64,000 nt of DNA from UBA2336 sp964419145 (GCA_964419145.1 CAYQOM010000002.1:124001-188000), one strand, 5' to 3'; shown: positions 43,334 through 52,708, numbered from the stretch's first letter. The notes: generated from the letters alone by a model not told the origin. Numbers and translations are program-made.

Positions 43334-44137
43334 ATGAAAAAACAACTCGCTATTCTTGCATTCTTAGGGGTACTGGCGACCTCTACTCTCTTTGCTCAGG
43401 ATCCTGCAGACACAACTGCAACTGAACCTACTCCTGAGCCTGAAACAGAAGTCGTTCAGCCTGCTGCGGTTGAAACTGAGGCTGCTGTTGAAGATGAATC
43501 CATGCACCAGGTTCTAAAGAATAAGTTTATCGAAGGTGATGTGACATTCATGACCCCGGTACTTATCTGTTTGATTCTTGGTCTGGCATTCTCTATTGAA
43601 AGAATTATTACCCTGAACCTGGCTACCACCAATACCCGTAAATTATTGGGTCAGATTGAAGATTCACTGGCAAAAGGTGGTGTAAATGCGGCCCTCGAAG
43701 TTACCCGCAATACCCGCGGTCCTGTAGCCTCTATCTTCACACAAGGCCTGTTGCGTTACTCTGAAGGCGTAGATATGGTCGAAAAATCTATCGTTTCTTA
43801 TGGTGGCGTTGAAATGGGTAAACTTGAAAAAGGTCTTATCTGGATTTCATTGTTCATTGCACTTGGTCCCATGCTTGGTTTCTTCGGAACGGTTGTAGGT
43901 ATGGTGCAGGCGTTTGCCGATATTGAAGCTGCCGGTGATATTTCTCCTAACATCGTTGCCCAAGGTATGAAAGTGGCCTTGACAACAACCGTTGGTGGTC
44001 TTATCGTAGGTATGGTGTTGCAAGTATTTTATAACTACCTGGTGTCTAAGATTGATTCACTGGTAAATGAAATGGAAGATGCTTCTATTTCATTGGTGGA
44101 TATTCTGGTTAAGCACAAGTTAGTTTCTCAAAAATAA
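43334..44137 (+). CDS. exbB: ExbB/TolQ/MotA-type proton channel protein with signal peptide
   Basis: 267 aa. A cleavable signal (MKKQLAILAFLGVLATSTLFAQ) and an acidic Pro/Glu-rich stretch (about 23-57) precede the first ExbB helix (about 74-91). The long cytoplasmic loop and the two conserved helices GLIWISLFIALGPMLGFFGTVVGM and ALTTTVGGLIVGMVLQVFYNYL follow. It energises TonB-dependent transporters with the two ExbD proteins downstream. The extra signal-plus-linker is absent from E. coli ExbB but common in Bacteroidota. Confidence 0.93.
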   Translation: MKKQLAILAFLGVLATSTLFAQDPADTTATEPTPEPETEVVQPAAVETEAAVEDESMHQVLKNKFIEGDVTFMTPVLICLILGLAFSIERIITLNLATTNTRKLLGQIEDSLAKGGVNAALEVTRNTRGPVASIFTQGLLRYSEGVDMVEKSIVSYGGVEMGKLEKGLIWISLFIALGPMLGFFGTVVGMVQAFADIEAAGDISPNIVAQGMKVALTTTVGGLIVGMVLQVFYNYLVSKIDSLVNEMEDASISLVDILVKHKLVSQK

Positions 44138-44143
44138 TTGATC

Positions 44144-44518
44144 ATGAAAGGATTTATAGTTGTACTTGCTGCGATTGTATTGTCAGTGTTAGCCATTTTC
44201 TCGGTTGATGCGGGATTGTATACATCGTATGCATTACTGGGCATTGCACTTGTTGCGGCCATAGTATTGCCCCTTATGAATGCCGGTAACTCACCGGGCG
44301 CACTTAAGAAGGGGCTTATTTTTGTGGTGGGTATGATTGTATTGTTTGGGATATCGTATGGTTTAGCTGGCTCGGAATTAAATGCCGATCAGATGGCTAA
44401 AGGTATTACTGAGAATACGTCAAAACTCGTAGGAGCAGGTTTGATCATGTTCTACCTGACAGCAGTAATTGCTGTTATCGGACTGATCTATTCTGAAATC
44501 AATAAAGCGTTAAAATAA
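44144..44518 (+). CDS. conserved membrane protein between exbB and exbD
   Basis: 124 aa, with four hydrophobic helices (about 1-22, 25-45, 53-75, 97-118) and little else. Of unknown function, but recurrent between exbB and exbD in this phylum, so it may be an accessory subunit of the proton-motive complex. An open frame begins at TTG 44138; ATG 44144 (MKGFIVV) is preferred. Its stop overlaps the exbD ATG (TAATG). Confidence 0.8.
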   Translation: MKGFIVVLAAIVLSVLAIFSVDAGLYTSYALLGIALVAAIVLPLMNAGNSPGALKKGLIFVVGMIVLFGISYGLAGSELNADQMAKGITENTSKLVGAGLIMFYLTAVIAVIGLIYSEINKALK

Positions 44519-45105
44519 TGCCAAGAGCTACACCCGATATTCCGAATGCTTCCATGGCTGACATTGCCTTCCTGTTGCTGGTATTCTTTCTTGTAACCAC
44601 AACAGTTGCCAATGACCGTGGATTGCAAATCCAACTTCCGCCACCACCCGAAGCCTTGCCTCCGGATATGGATATTAAAATTCAGGAGCGGAATCTGTTC
44701 AAAATACAGGTAAATTCATTTGATAATGTGTTGGTAGAAGGTAACCCATTTACGGGAACACCTGAGGATTTATCAGAGATGATTCGGGAGTTCGTTTTAA
44801 ATAATGGTGCTGACCCGAATTCATCAGATAGTCCAGAAAAGGCAATTGTTTCCTATAAGACTGACCGGGGTACGAGCCATAAAAAGTTCATTGAAATTCT
44901 CGATGCGGCACAACAGGCCTACTATCAGATTTATGCTGATAATGCTGGGGTTTCAGTGAAACGTTGGCTTGAATTATCTTCCGATCTTATGGATCCGGAA
45001 AACAGGAGATTGTATGACATTGGAAGAGGTAAACGCCCTGACGGAACCCCTGAATACCCAATGAACTTATCAATTGCAGAACCTACTAAAGCAGGAGGAA
45101 ATTAA
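44518..45105 (+). CDS. exbD: ExbD/TolR family protein 1
   Basis: 195 aa: one N-terminal helix with the proton-path Asp15 (MADIAFLLLVFFLVTTT) and a periplasmic domain. About 40 residues longer than E. coli ExbD because of an extended C-terminal region. Partner of ExbB; the paralogue with the same architecture follows 1 bp later. Confidence 0.92.
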   Translation: MPRATPDIPNASMADIAFLLLVFFLVTTTVANDRGLQIQLPPPPEALPPDMDIKIQERNLFKIQVNSFDNVLVEGNPFTGTPEDLSEMIREFVLNNGADPNSSDSPEKAIVSYKTDRGTSHKKFIEILDAAQQAYYQIYADNAGVSVKRWLELSSDLMDPENRRLYDIGRGKRPDGTPEYPMNLSIAEPTKAGGN

Positions 45106-45106
45106 T

Positions 45107-45571
45107 ATGTCGAAGTTTAAGAAAAAGGCGAACGTTAAGCAGGACATCCCCACTTCATCAATGCCTGATGTGGTGTTCATGTTGCTGTTCTTTTTCATGG
45201 TAACTACACAGATGCGGGAAACCAGCATTAATGTGAAGCAACAGCTTCCTGAGGCAACCATGTTGAAGAAACTGGCGCGTAAATCGTTGGTGGCTTACAT
45301 GTACATAGGGGAGCCTAAAAAAACCGAAGAGTTTGGAAAAGAGCCAAAAATTCAGGTTAACGATGTATTTATCGAACCCAAAGATGTAATTCAGTGGGTT
45401 AACCAGGAGAAAGCCAAACTGCAGGAGTTTGAGCGCGATCAGATGACTGTTTCCATGAAGGTTGACGTTGATGCAAAGCGAGGCATCATCGCTGACGTTG
45501 AAACGGAACTAAGAAAGGCTAACGCCCGTCTGCTGCTGTATTCTACCCTTCAAAAGCGTGTTGAAAACTAA
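45107..45571 (+). CDS. exbD: ExbD/TolR family protein 2
   Basis: 154 aa: basic N-terminus (MSKFKKKANVKQ), a helix with Asp21 (SMPDVVFMLLFFFMVTT) and a periplasmic domain. The frame is open from TTG 45074 inside the previous gene; ATG 45107, after an AGGAGG-like AGGAGGAAATTAAT sequence, is chosen. Two different ExbDs with one ExbB are normal in Bacteroidota and linked to gliding and TonB energetics. Confidence 0.93.
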   Translation: MSKFKKKANVKQDIPTSSMPDVVFMLLFFFMVTTQMRETSINVKQQLPEATMLKKLARKSLVAYMYIGEPKKTEEFGKEPKIQVNDVFIEPKDVIQWVNQEKAKLQEFERDQMTVSMKVDVDAKRGIIADVETELRKANARLLLYSTLQKRVEN

Positions 45572-45592
45572 TCTTGTTTTTTCATAGAAGTT

Positions 45593-45626
45593 AAAACCCC
45601 ATTCATTGCGAAGAATGGGGTTTTTT
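45593..45626 (+). terminator. terminator of the exb operon
   Basis: AACCCCATTC (45595-45604) and GAATGGGGTT (45613-45622) form a 10-bp stem followed by a T-tract. It cleanly separates the exb genes from the MFS gene. Confidence 0.9.
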
Positions 45627-45640
45627 ATTTGCCTTTTAGT

Positions 45641-46948
45641 ATGGCCCTTGAACTGAATAATCCGAAAACGCTTCGTGCCTGGTACATGTATGATTGGGCT
45701 AACTCGGTATACTCACTGGTGATAACATCAGCTATTTTTCCAGTCTATTACCAGGCAGTAGCGGTATCAGAAACCGGCAGCGATACAATCTCCTTTCTCG
45801 GATACCCGATTGTTAACTCCGTGCTGTATTCCTGGTCCTTATCAGCTTCATTTTTGATCATTACCCTCATTCTCCCGCTTCTTTCGGGTATGGCCGACTA
45901 TACCGGGCGCAAAAAGTTTTTCATGAAGATTTTTGTTTACCTGGGGGGATCAGCCTGTATGGGATTGTATTTTTTTACAGGAGTTGAGACGATTGAACTG
46001 GCAATCCTATTCAGCATGTTGGCAAGTATCGGGTATGCCGGCAGCTTGGTTTTTTATGATGCTTATTTACCTGAAATCGCATCACCTGATCGGTACGACC
46101 GAACCAGTGCTAAAGGATATTCATGGGGATACTATGGAAGCATCATCCTGCTCATTTTTAACCTTGTTCAGATCACCTTTTATGATTGGTTTGGATTCGC
46201 AACTGCTGGACAAGCTACTCGTTTTTCGTTTTTGCTTGTAGGTTTATGGTGGATTGGATTTTCGCAAATACCTTTTGCGGTTCTTCCTGCCAATCCATTT
46301 GGCAGAAAGCCTAAACTAAGTGCATTGATTGGTGGCTATCGGGAAATTTTAAAGGTGTGGAATGAGCTGAAAATCCAAACCAACATCCGGCTTTACCTGG
46401 CAGCCTATTTCTTTTTTAATATGGGTGTGCAAACCGTTATGTACCTGGCAGCAACGTTTGGCTCTAAGGAGTTACAGTTGGCCGATGAAAAACTGATCAT
46501 GACGGTATTGATTATTCAGGTTGTGGCTGCGTTTGGTGCTTACGGGTTTGCCCGATTTTCTGAGCGCAGAGGCAACAAACTTTCTTTAATGACCATGATC
46601 GGCATCTGGATCGGTGTTTGTCTGGCCGCTTACTTTGTCTATACGGAGTACCAGTTTTATGCGTTGGCCTTTACGGTGGGTCTGGTAATGGGTGGAATTC
46701 AATCTTTGTCACGTGCTACGTATTCCAAAATCATCCCCTCCGATACGGTAGATCATGCCTCGTACTTCAGCTTCTTTGATGTTACGTTCAACCTATCGAT
46801 TGTAATGGGAACTTTCAGCTATGGCTTAATTGAGCAATTGACCGGAAGTATGCGCAACAGCACACTTGTACTGATGTCATTCTTTATCATCGGCATGTTG
46901 TTGTTGAGCCGGGTGAAGATAAAAAGTATACGGTTAGCCGCTCAGTAA
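45641..46948 (+). CDS. UMF1/Atg22-like MFS transporter
   Basis: 435 aa, 12 hydrophobic helices. The N-terminal NNPKTLRAWYMYDWANSVYSLVI and the GMADYTGRKKFFMK loop are typical of the vacuole-effluxer Atg22/UMF1 family. The frame opens at TTG 45629 on the terminator T-tract, so ATG 45641 is used. Substrate unknown. Convergent overlap of 7 bp with AMP nucleosidase. Confidence 0.9.
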   Translation: MALELNNPKTLRAWYMYDWANSVYSLVITSAIFPVYYQAVAVSETGSDTISFLGYPIVNSVLYSWSLSASFLIITLILPLLSGMADYTGRKKFFMKIFVYLGGSACMGLYFFTGVETIELAILFSMLASIGYAGSLVFYDAYLPEIASPDRYDRTSAKGYSWGYYGSIILLIFNLVQITFYDWFGFATAGQATRFSFLLVGLWWIGFSQIPFAVLPANPFGRKPKLSALIGGYREILKVWNELKIQTNIRLYLAAYFFFNMGVQTVMYLAATFGSKELQLADEKLIMTVLIIQVVAAFGAYGFARFSERRGNKLSLMTMIGIWIGVCLAAYFVYTEYQFYALAFTVGLVMGGIQSLSRATYSKIIPSDTVDHASYFSFFDVTFNLSIVMGTFSYGLIEQLTGSMRNSTLVLMSFFIIGMLLLSRVKIKSIRLAAQ

Positions 46949-47712
46949 CGCAGGTGCTTCACCGTCATGCCATTATTGATCAACTGTTTCAATGAAGCAA
47001 TGCCAATTTTTAAATGTAGGTCAACAAAATTTTTAGTAACCGATTGATCGCTCACATCGGTTTTAACGCCTTCAGGCACCATGGGTTGATCGGAAACCAG
47101 GAGTAAGGCACCTGCAGGTATTTTATTATAAAATGCCGTAGTGAAAATAGTAGCTGTTTCCATATCGATGGCCTGGGCCCGGATCTTTCTAAGATATGTT
47201 TTGAAATCTTCATCCCATTCCCATACCCTGCGATTGGTCGTGTACACCGTTCCTGTCCAATAATCCTGGTTATAGTCCCGTATGGTTGTAGAAATGGCTT
47301 TTTGCAAAGCGAATGCTGGGAGAGCCGGAACTTCCGGTGGAAAATAATCAATAGAGGTTCCTTCTCCACGAATAGCCGCAATGGGGAGAATCAAATCACC
47401 GATGTCGTTCTTCTTTTTTAATCCGCCACATTTGCCAAGGAAAAGGGCGCCTTTTGGTTTAATGGCACTTAAACAGTCCATAACCGTTGCCGCATTTGGG
47501 CTACCCATCCCGAAATTAATGATGGTTATGCCTTCAGCTGTTGCGTTTCGCATGGGTTTATCTAAACCCACAACCGGTACGTTGTGCCACTCGGCAAACA
47601 TCTTAACATAGTTATCAAAGTTGGTGAGCAAAATGTACTCTCCGAATTTATCTAATGGCTGTCCGGTGTAGCGAGGCAACCAGTTTTCTACAATTTCCTG
47701 TTTCGTCTTCAT
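46942..47712 (-). CDS. amn: AMP nucleosidase, short form
   Basis: Cleaves AMP to adenine and ribose 5-phosphate. 256 aa purine-nucleoside-phosphorylase/nucleosidase fold: INFGMGSPNAATVMD, LGKCGGLK, AQAIDMETATIF (ribose-binding Met-Glu) and VSDQPM with the catalytic Asp. It lacks the N-terminal domain of E. coli Amn, as in other Bacteroidota. Divergent from the HsdR_N protein with only 20 bp between start codons. Confidence 0.9.
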   Translation of the reverse strand: MKTKQEIVENWLPRYTGQPLDKFGEYILLTNFDNYVKMFAEWHNVPVVGLDKPMRNATAEGITIINFGMGSPNAATVMDCLSAIKPKGALFLGKCGGLKKKNDIGDLILPIAAIRGEGTSIDYFPPEVPALPAFALQKAISTTIRDYNQDYWTGTVYTTNRRVWEWDEDFKTYLRKIRAQAIDMETATIFTTAFYNKIPAGALLLVSDQPMVPEGVKTDVSDQSVTKNFVDLHLKIGIASLKQLINNGMTVKHLRY

Positions 47713-47732
47713 ATCTTCCGTTACTTTACAGC

Positions 47733-48167
47733 ATGATTAAGCTTAACCTTCCTGCTTTTGATTACAAACTCAAGAAAGTTGATGGAAAAGTATGGATTTT
47801 TGACGGCATAAGAAAAAAGTATGTAGTGCTTACGCCTGAGGAATGGGTAAGACAGCATGTTGTTCAGTACATGCTGAACCAGCTGAAGTATCCAAAATCA
47901 TTGATAAAGGTGGAGGCTTCTCTTACGTACAATTCACTGGACAAGCGAGCAGATGTTGTCGTATTTGACCGGGAGGGCAAACCCTGGATGATTGTGGAGT
48001 GTAAGGCTCCCGATTTAAAGTTAACACAAGTGGTAGCCATGCAGGTAGCAACCTACAACACATCACTGCAGGCACCTTTTGTAGTCATTACAAATGGGAT
48101 GCTGGTCTATTGTTTTGAAATTCAACCAGAGATTAAGTCTCTGGCTGAATTACCAGTTTTTTCTTAA
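47733..48167 (+). CDS. stand-alone HsdR_N-type PD-(D/E)xK nuclease-fold protein
   Basis: 144 aa, equal to the type I restriction enzyme R-protein N-terminal domain without helicase or other subunits. The nuclease core is intact: D74 in RADVVVFD, E89-C90-K91 in VECKAPD, and Q104 in the QxxxY-type helix (VVAMQVATY). The frame is open from 47655 but ATG 47733 starts the homology. Such single-domain proteins are widespread in Bacteroidota without a known job. Convergent overlap of 4 bp with ald. Confidence 0.85.
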   Translation: MIKLNLPAFDYKLKKVDGKVWIFDGIRKKYVVLTPEEWVRQHVVQYMLNQLKYPKSLIKVEASLTYNSLDKRADVVVFDREGKPWMIVECKAPDLKLTQVVAMQVATYNTSLQAPFVVITNGMLVYCFEIQPEIKSLAELPVFS

Positions 48168-49276
48168 AGGAATTTCTTTACGTCTGTGTAGGGCAGATTG
48201 AAAGCATCAGCCACGCCTTTGTACACTACTTCGCCAAACATCACATTCAGGCCATTACGAAGCTCATTACTTTCCTGACAAGCCTTTTGCCATCCTTGAT
48301 TCGCCAGGCGAATTGCGTACGGAAGCGTTGCATTGGTTAAGGCAAGTGTTGATGTATAGGGTACGGCACCCGGCATGTTGGCTACACAATAATGCACAAC
48401 ATCATCAATAATGAAGGTAGGATTTTCGTGTGTGGTAGGCGTGCAGGTTTCAATACAACCACCCTGATCGACAGCTACATCAACCAGCACCGTGCCGGGG
48501 CGCATTGATTTCAGCATATCGCGGGTGATCAGTTTCGGGGCTTTCGCTCCCGGAATCAGTACAGCACCTACAATCAGGTCATGATCTTTGATCATTTCAC
48601 GAATGGTGTATTCGTTTGACACAACAGTGTGCACATTTTTAGGCATCACATCATCGAGGTAACGCAGGCGATTCAGGTTTACATCGGCAATGGTAACATC
48701 GGCACCCATACCGGCTGCAATTTTTGCCGCGTTGGTTCCAACTACACCACCACCCAAAATCAACACCTTGGCAGGCTTTACACCCGGAACCCCTCCCAAT
48801 AAAATACCACGGCCCTTCAAAGGTTTCTCCAGATACTTGGCACCTTCCTGTATGGACATCCTTCCGGCTACTTCCGACATCGGAATCAACAACGGTAGGC
48901 TACCATCTATGCGTTCAACCGTTTCGTACGCCAAACAAACCGCGCCACTGCTAATCATGGCCTTTGTAAGCGGCTCGTAAGAGGCAAAGTGAAAATATGT
49001 AAAAACAAGTTGGTCTTTCTTAATCAGTTTGTATTCCTGCTCAATCGGTTCCTTTACTTTCATGATCATCTCGGCAATCGAGAAAACCTCTTCGGCAGTT
49101 TTTAACATTTTGGCGCCCGCTTTGGTATACTCATCATCTGAAAATCCGCTGCCTACTCCGGCCGAATTTTCAACATAAACGGTATGTCCACGCTTTACCA
49201 GTTCTTGTGTGCCTGCGGGAGTAAGCGCAACACGGTTTTCATTGTTTTTTATCTCTTTAGGAACGCCAATAATCAT
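48164..49276 (-). CDS. ald: alanine dehydrogenase
   Basis: NAD-dependent oxidative deamination of alanine to pyruvate and ammonia, or the reverse. 370 aa: MIIGVPKEIKNNENRVALTP start, substrate Lys/His in KVKEPIEQEY and FTYFHFA, and Rossmann motif ILGGGVVGTNAAKIAAGMGA. The open frame continues to 49387, but the promoter TTG-N19-TATCTTTG (49330-49301) lies inside that extension, so ATG 49276 is the start. Divergent from the E1 gene. Confidence 0.95.
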   Translation of the reverse strand: MIIGVPKEIKNNENRVALTPAGTQELVKRGHTVYVENSAGVGSGFSDDEYTKAGAKMLKTAEEVFSIAEMIMKVKEPIEQEYKLIKKDQLVFTYFHFASYEPLTKAMISSGAVCLAYETVERIDGSLPLLIPMSEVAGRMSIQEGAKYLEKPLKGRGILLGGVPGVKPAKVLILGGGVVGTNAAKIAAGMGADVTIADVNLNRLRYLDDVMPKNVHTVVSNEYTIREMIKDHDLIVGAVLIPGAKAPKLITRDMLKSMRPGTVLVDVAVDQGGCIETCTPTTHENPTFIIDDVVHYCVANMPGAVPYTSTLALTNATLPYAIRLANQGWQKACQESNELRNGLNVMFGEVVYKGVADAFNLPYTDVKKFL

Positions 49277-49300
49277 AATTTCAATCGTTTTAACAGGCTG

Positions 49301-49330
49301 CAAAGATAATCGGCAATTATCAATAGTCAA
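49301..49330 (-). promoter_or_regulatory. promoter of ald
   Basis: On the minus strand TTG (49330-49328), 19 nt, TATCTTTG (49308-49301): an exact match to the Bacteroidota consensus. Leader about 20 nt. Confidence 0.65.
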
Positions 49331-49351
49331 CCTGAACTGACGCAAGTCAGG
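49331..49351. promoter_or_regulatory. inverted repeat between divergent promoters
   Basis: CTGAC (49337-49341), GCAA, GTCAG (49346-49350), flanked by CCTGA/TCAGG halves. It sits exactly between the ald and E1 promoters and is a candidate operator for a shared regulator. Confidence 0.4.
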
Positions 49352-49382
49352 TTGGCATTTGCCACCCGATTGGCTATTTTTG
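49352..49382 (+). promoter_or_regulatory. promoter of the E1 gene
   Basis: TTG (49352-49354), 20 nt, TATTTTTG (49375-49382). The predicted transcript starts near 49387, which rules out the earlier in-frame start at 49352 and supports GTG 49424. Confidence 0.6.
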
Positions 49383-49423
49383 GGCACGAAAAACCGAGCA
49401 TTTATCTATCAAAACTGATTATT

Positions 49424-51817
49424 GTGAGCACAGTTAAGGAATCGAAGGTGAAGTATTCGCAAGCCCGTGTAAAGGAAATTCTGGCTGATTATCGGTTGGC
49501 CTGTGAAAGCCGGGAAGCCAGTTTAATTGGCCGGAAGGAAGTGTTCATGGGCAAGGCAAAATTTGGCATTTTCGGTGATGGCAAGGAAGTGGCTCAGTTG
49601 GCGATGGCCAAAGTATTCCGCAAGGGTGATTTTCGTTCGGGGTACTATCGTGACCAGACATTTATGTTCGCCATCGGAGAGCTGAGTATTCAACAATATT
49701 TCGCTCAGCTTTATGCGCATACTGATGTGGAGGCTGAGCCTGCTTCAGCAGGAAGGTTAATGAATGGCCATTTTGCCACCCGCATGCTCGATGAAAACGG
49801 CAAACTGAAAAACCTGATGGAGCTCAAAAACAGCAGCGCAGACATTTCGCCAACCGCTGGCCAGATGCCGCGCTTACTGGGGTTGGCGTATGCGTCAAAA
49901 TTATTCCGGAACAATCCAGGCCTTAAACCATACACGAATCTTTCAATCAACGGAAACGAAATTGCTTTCGGTACCATTGGAAATGCATCCACCTCTGAGG
50001 GCATGTTTTATGAAACGATTAATGCAGCTGGTGTTTTACAGGTTCCCATGTTGATGTCGGTGTGGGATGATGATTATGGTATCTCCGTTCCACAGGAGTA
50101 TCATACTACCAAGAAAAGCATATCAAAGGCATTGGCAGGTTTTGCACGCGATAAATCAGATAACGGATTTGAAATACTAACCGTAAAGGGCTGGGATTAT
50201 CCGGCATTGATTGCTGCATATGAAAAGGCAGAGAAGATTTGCCGGGAAGAACACGTACCCGTTTTAGTTCATGTTACAGAAGTAACGCAGCCTCAAGGTC
50301 ATTCTACTTCAGGCTCGCATGAACGCTACAAATCAAAAGAACGATTAACCTGGGAGGCAGAGTTTGATTGCATTAAGCAAATGCGTAAGTGGATTGAAGA
50401 AGAAGTGCTGGTACTGCCTGAGGAGATTGATATAATTGAAAAGGAAGCAAAAGAAAGTGCCAGAAAAGCGCGCGAAAAAGCATGGAAGGCTTTTACAACC
50501 GATATTCAGAAGGATCAATCCGAACTTATTTCCATTCTAGAAAAGTTTGAGGATGATAGCATTGCTGAAATAAAAGTGGACTTAGAGAAGACAATCAATC
50601 CGGCACGATTGGATGCTGTAAAAGCTGCAAAGAAAGTGTTGATTACTCTCCGCGGAAAAGATAGTGATGCCAAAAGCGAATTGCGGAACTGGATTAAGCG
50701 CGTAACTGAAGAAGCTGATGATCGGTATAGTTCACATTTATATAGCCAGTCCGATGAATCTGCCTTGAATGTTGATATCGTAGAACCTGTGTACGCTGAA
50801 AACTCGCCCGTAGTTGATGGACGCGAAGTATTGCAAGCGTGTTTCCATGCTGCGCTCCAGCGCGACCCTCGCGTGTTTGCTTTTGGTGAAGATGTTGGCA
50901 GGATTGGCGATGTAAACCAGGGCTTTGCAGGGCTACAGGAAAAATTTGGAGAGCTGCGTGTAACCGATACAGGTATTCGTGAATGTACGATAATCGGGCA
51001 GGGTATAGGTGCCGCCTTACGCGGCTTACGCCCGATTGCCGAGATTCAATACCTCGATTATTTCATCTATGCCGTTCAAACCCTTTCGGATGATTTGGCG
51101 TGTTTGCAATACCGCACCAAGGGTGGTCAGAAGGCGCCTTTAATTATTCGTACACGTGGCCATCGATTGGAAGGTGTTTGGCATGCAGGTTCACCAATAG
51201 GAATGATTTTAAATAGCTTACGGGGCATTTACCTGCTAGTACCCCGCAACATGACTCAGGCCGCAGGATTTTACAATACACTACTGAGATCAGACGACCC
51301 CGCAGTGGTAATCGAGTGTCTGAACGGATACCGGTTGAAGGAACAATTACCTGAAAACGTGGGTGAGTTTACGGTTCCGCTTGGCGTGCCTGAAATAATC
51401 AGAACGGGTAGTGATGTAACCCTTGTTACATATGGCTCCATGTGTCGGGTGGTTATGGAAGCGGCAGACAGGCTGGAGTCAGTTGGTATTTCATGTGAAG
51501 TTATTGATGTTCAAACCTTACTTCCGTTTGATCGCCATCACGCCATCGTAGAGTCAATCAAGAAGACTAACAGGGTAGTGTTTGCGGATGAAGATGTGCC
51601 GGGAGGAGCCAGTGCGTATATGATGCAACAAGTGTTGGAAGTACAGCAAGCTTACCAATATCTTGACTCACGACCAATAACCATTGCAGCCAAGGAGCAC
51701 CGTCCTGCTTATGCTTCTGATGGAGACTACTTCTCGAAGCCCAATCCGGAAGAAATATTTGAAAAGATTTATGGAGTGATGCGTGAGGTTGAGCCGGAGC
51801 GGTTTCCGGAATTGTAA
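49424..51817 (+). CDS. 2-oxoacid dehydrogenase E1, fused alpha-beta subunits
   Basis: Thiamine-diphosphate-dependent decarboxylase component of a branched-chain-type or pyruvate-type dehydrogenase. About 797 aa from GTG 49424: the N-terminal alpha half has the TPP region FGTIGNASTSEGMFYETINA.. WDDDYGIS, and the C-terminal beta half (about 470-797) starts GREVLQACFHAAL and has RVFAFGEDVG, LRPIAEIQYLDYFIYA and FADEDVPGG. Alpha and beta are separate genes in most bacteria but fused in Bacteroidota. No E2 or E3 genes are adjacent. Confidence 0.9.
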   Translation: MSTVKESKVKYSQARVKEILADYRLACESREASLIGRKEVFMGKAKFGIFGDGKEVAQLAMAKVFRKGDFRSGYYRDQTFMFAIGELSIQQYFAQLYAHTDVEAEPASAGRLMNGHFATRMLDENGKLKNLMELKNSSADISPTAGQMPRLLGLAYASKLFRNNPGLKPYTNLSINGNEIAFGTIGNASTSEGMFYETINAAGVLQVPMLMSVWDDDYGISVPQEYHTTKKSISKALAGFARDKSDNGFEILTVKGWDYPALIAAYEKAEKICREEHVPVLVHVTEVTQPQGHSTSGSHERYKSKERLTWEAEFDCIKQMRKWIEEEVLVLPEEIDIIEKEAKESARKAREKAWKAFTTDIQKDQSELISILEKFEDDSIAEIKVDLEKTINPARLDAVKAAKKVLITLRGKDSDAKSELRNWIKRVTEEADDRYSSHLYSQSDESALNVDIVEPVYAENSPVVDGREVLQACFHAALQRDPRVFAFGEDVGRIGDVNQGFAGLQEKFGELRVTDTGIRECTIIGQGIGAALRGLRPIAEIQYLDYFIYAVQTLSDDLACLQYRTKGGQKAPLIIRTRGHRLEGVWHAGSPIGMILNSLRGIYLLVPRNMTQAAGFYNTLLRSDDPAVVIECLNGYRLKEQLPENVGEFTVPLGVPEIIRTGSDVTLVTYGSMCRVVMEAADRLESVGISCEVIDVQTLLPFDRHHAIVESIKKTNRVVFADEDVPGGASAYMMQQVLEVQQAYQYLDSRPITIAAKEHRPAYASDGDYFSKPNPEEIFEKIYGVMREVEPERFPEL

Positions 51818-51832
51818 AGATCCCCTTCAGAA

Positions 51833-52696
51833 TTAATTTACCCGAATATCTTGTAACTTGAATTTGTCGGTACGGACCGAGTCTTTATTAAACGCCCGAT
51901 CTTTAACTATGATGTCCAGTACAAGATCTTTTATGCTAAATAATGGAGTAAAGCCAGAGGATGGCATTGCGTAACGTATAGTACCTTCTAGGGGTCCGGA
52001 TTCATCAGCTAAAATTGGAAATCGTCCATTAAAAGTCTGACAAAGCTCATCTTCCCAGCTAAACTCGGTAAATGGACCACCTGAACTCTCATAAAACCGC
52101 ACCAAGATATTATAATAATTCAGGTTACGTTGAAAATGTAACGTATCACGAATTACGTAATATTCAGCCCCGGTTTGGTCACGGAGCGTATCGGTAATAT
52201 TAAATGATGCATCAATGGCATTTTTGGAAATAGGGGCAATAAGCAAAGGCCTTATTTCATAATTTCTGCATCCTAAGTCACCCGAATTAAAAGCCGGTAA
52301 AAATCCGTAACCATTATCCCGTGATCGATTTGTAACGAGTTTACCTGGCGGATTTGGAGTTACAATCATCGGTAGCTCAGAGGGGTAACCGGGTACATTG
52401 TTAAGCACTTGCTGAACAGTACCAATGGGTATTATTTCTCCACCATCTTCAAGAAAAAACGTTTGCTCGTGATACGGGTCATCACGGAAGTTATCATTTA
52501 ATCCCATATCTCCGTTTCCATCGCGAAAATCTATGTAAATGATCAGGCTGTCTGCTTCAGATGGGTCGGGGGTTACTATGAATTCGATTTTGCTGAAAGA
52601 TATTTCAGGTTTAATATCAAACTCAGGAGGGCTAAAGCACGAACTCACGCCAATCGCCAAAAAACAAAACAAAATCAACCCCTTAAATGCCTTCAT
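51833..52696 (-). CDS. putative lipoprotein of unknown function
   Basis: 287 aa. Lipobox at the end of the signal (FCFLAIGVSSC) predicts lipidation at Cys20. The mature part begins FSPPEFDIKPEISF and includes a calcium-site-like DFRDGNGDMG. I know no function; similar lipoproteins occur in Cytophagales. Divergent from the LuxE-like gene with 35 bp between starts. Confidence 0.8.
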   Translation of the reverse strand: MKAFKGLILFCFLAIGVSSCFSPPEFDIKPEISFSKIEFIVTPDPSEADSLIIYIDFRDGNGDMGLNDNFRDDPYHEQTFFLEDGGEIIPIGTVQQVLNNVPGYPSELPMIVTPNPPGKLVTNRSRDNGYGFLPAFNSGDLGCRNYEIRPLLIAPISKNAIDASFNITDTLRDQTGAEYYVIRDTLHFQRNLNYYNILVRFYESSGGPFTEFSWEDELCQTFNGRFPILADESGPLEGTIRYAMPSSGFTPLFSIKDLVLDIIVKDRAFNKDSVRTDKFKLQDIRVN

Positions 52697-52700
52697 ACTG

Positions 52701-52708
52701 TATTTTTG
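52701..52708 (+). promoter_or_regulatory. candidate -7 box for the LuxE-like gene
   Basis: TATTTTTG fits TAnnTTTG and gives a leader of about 19 nt to the TTG start. Confidence 0.4.
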
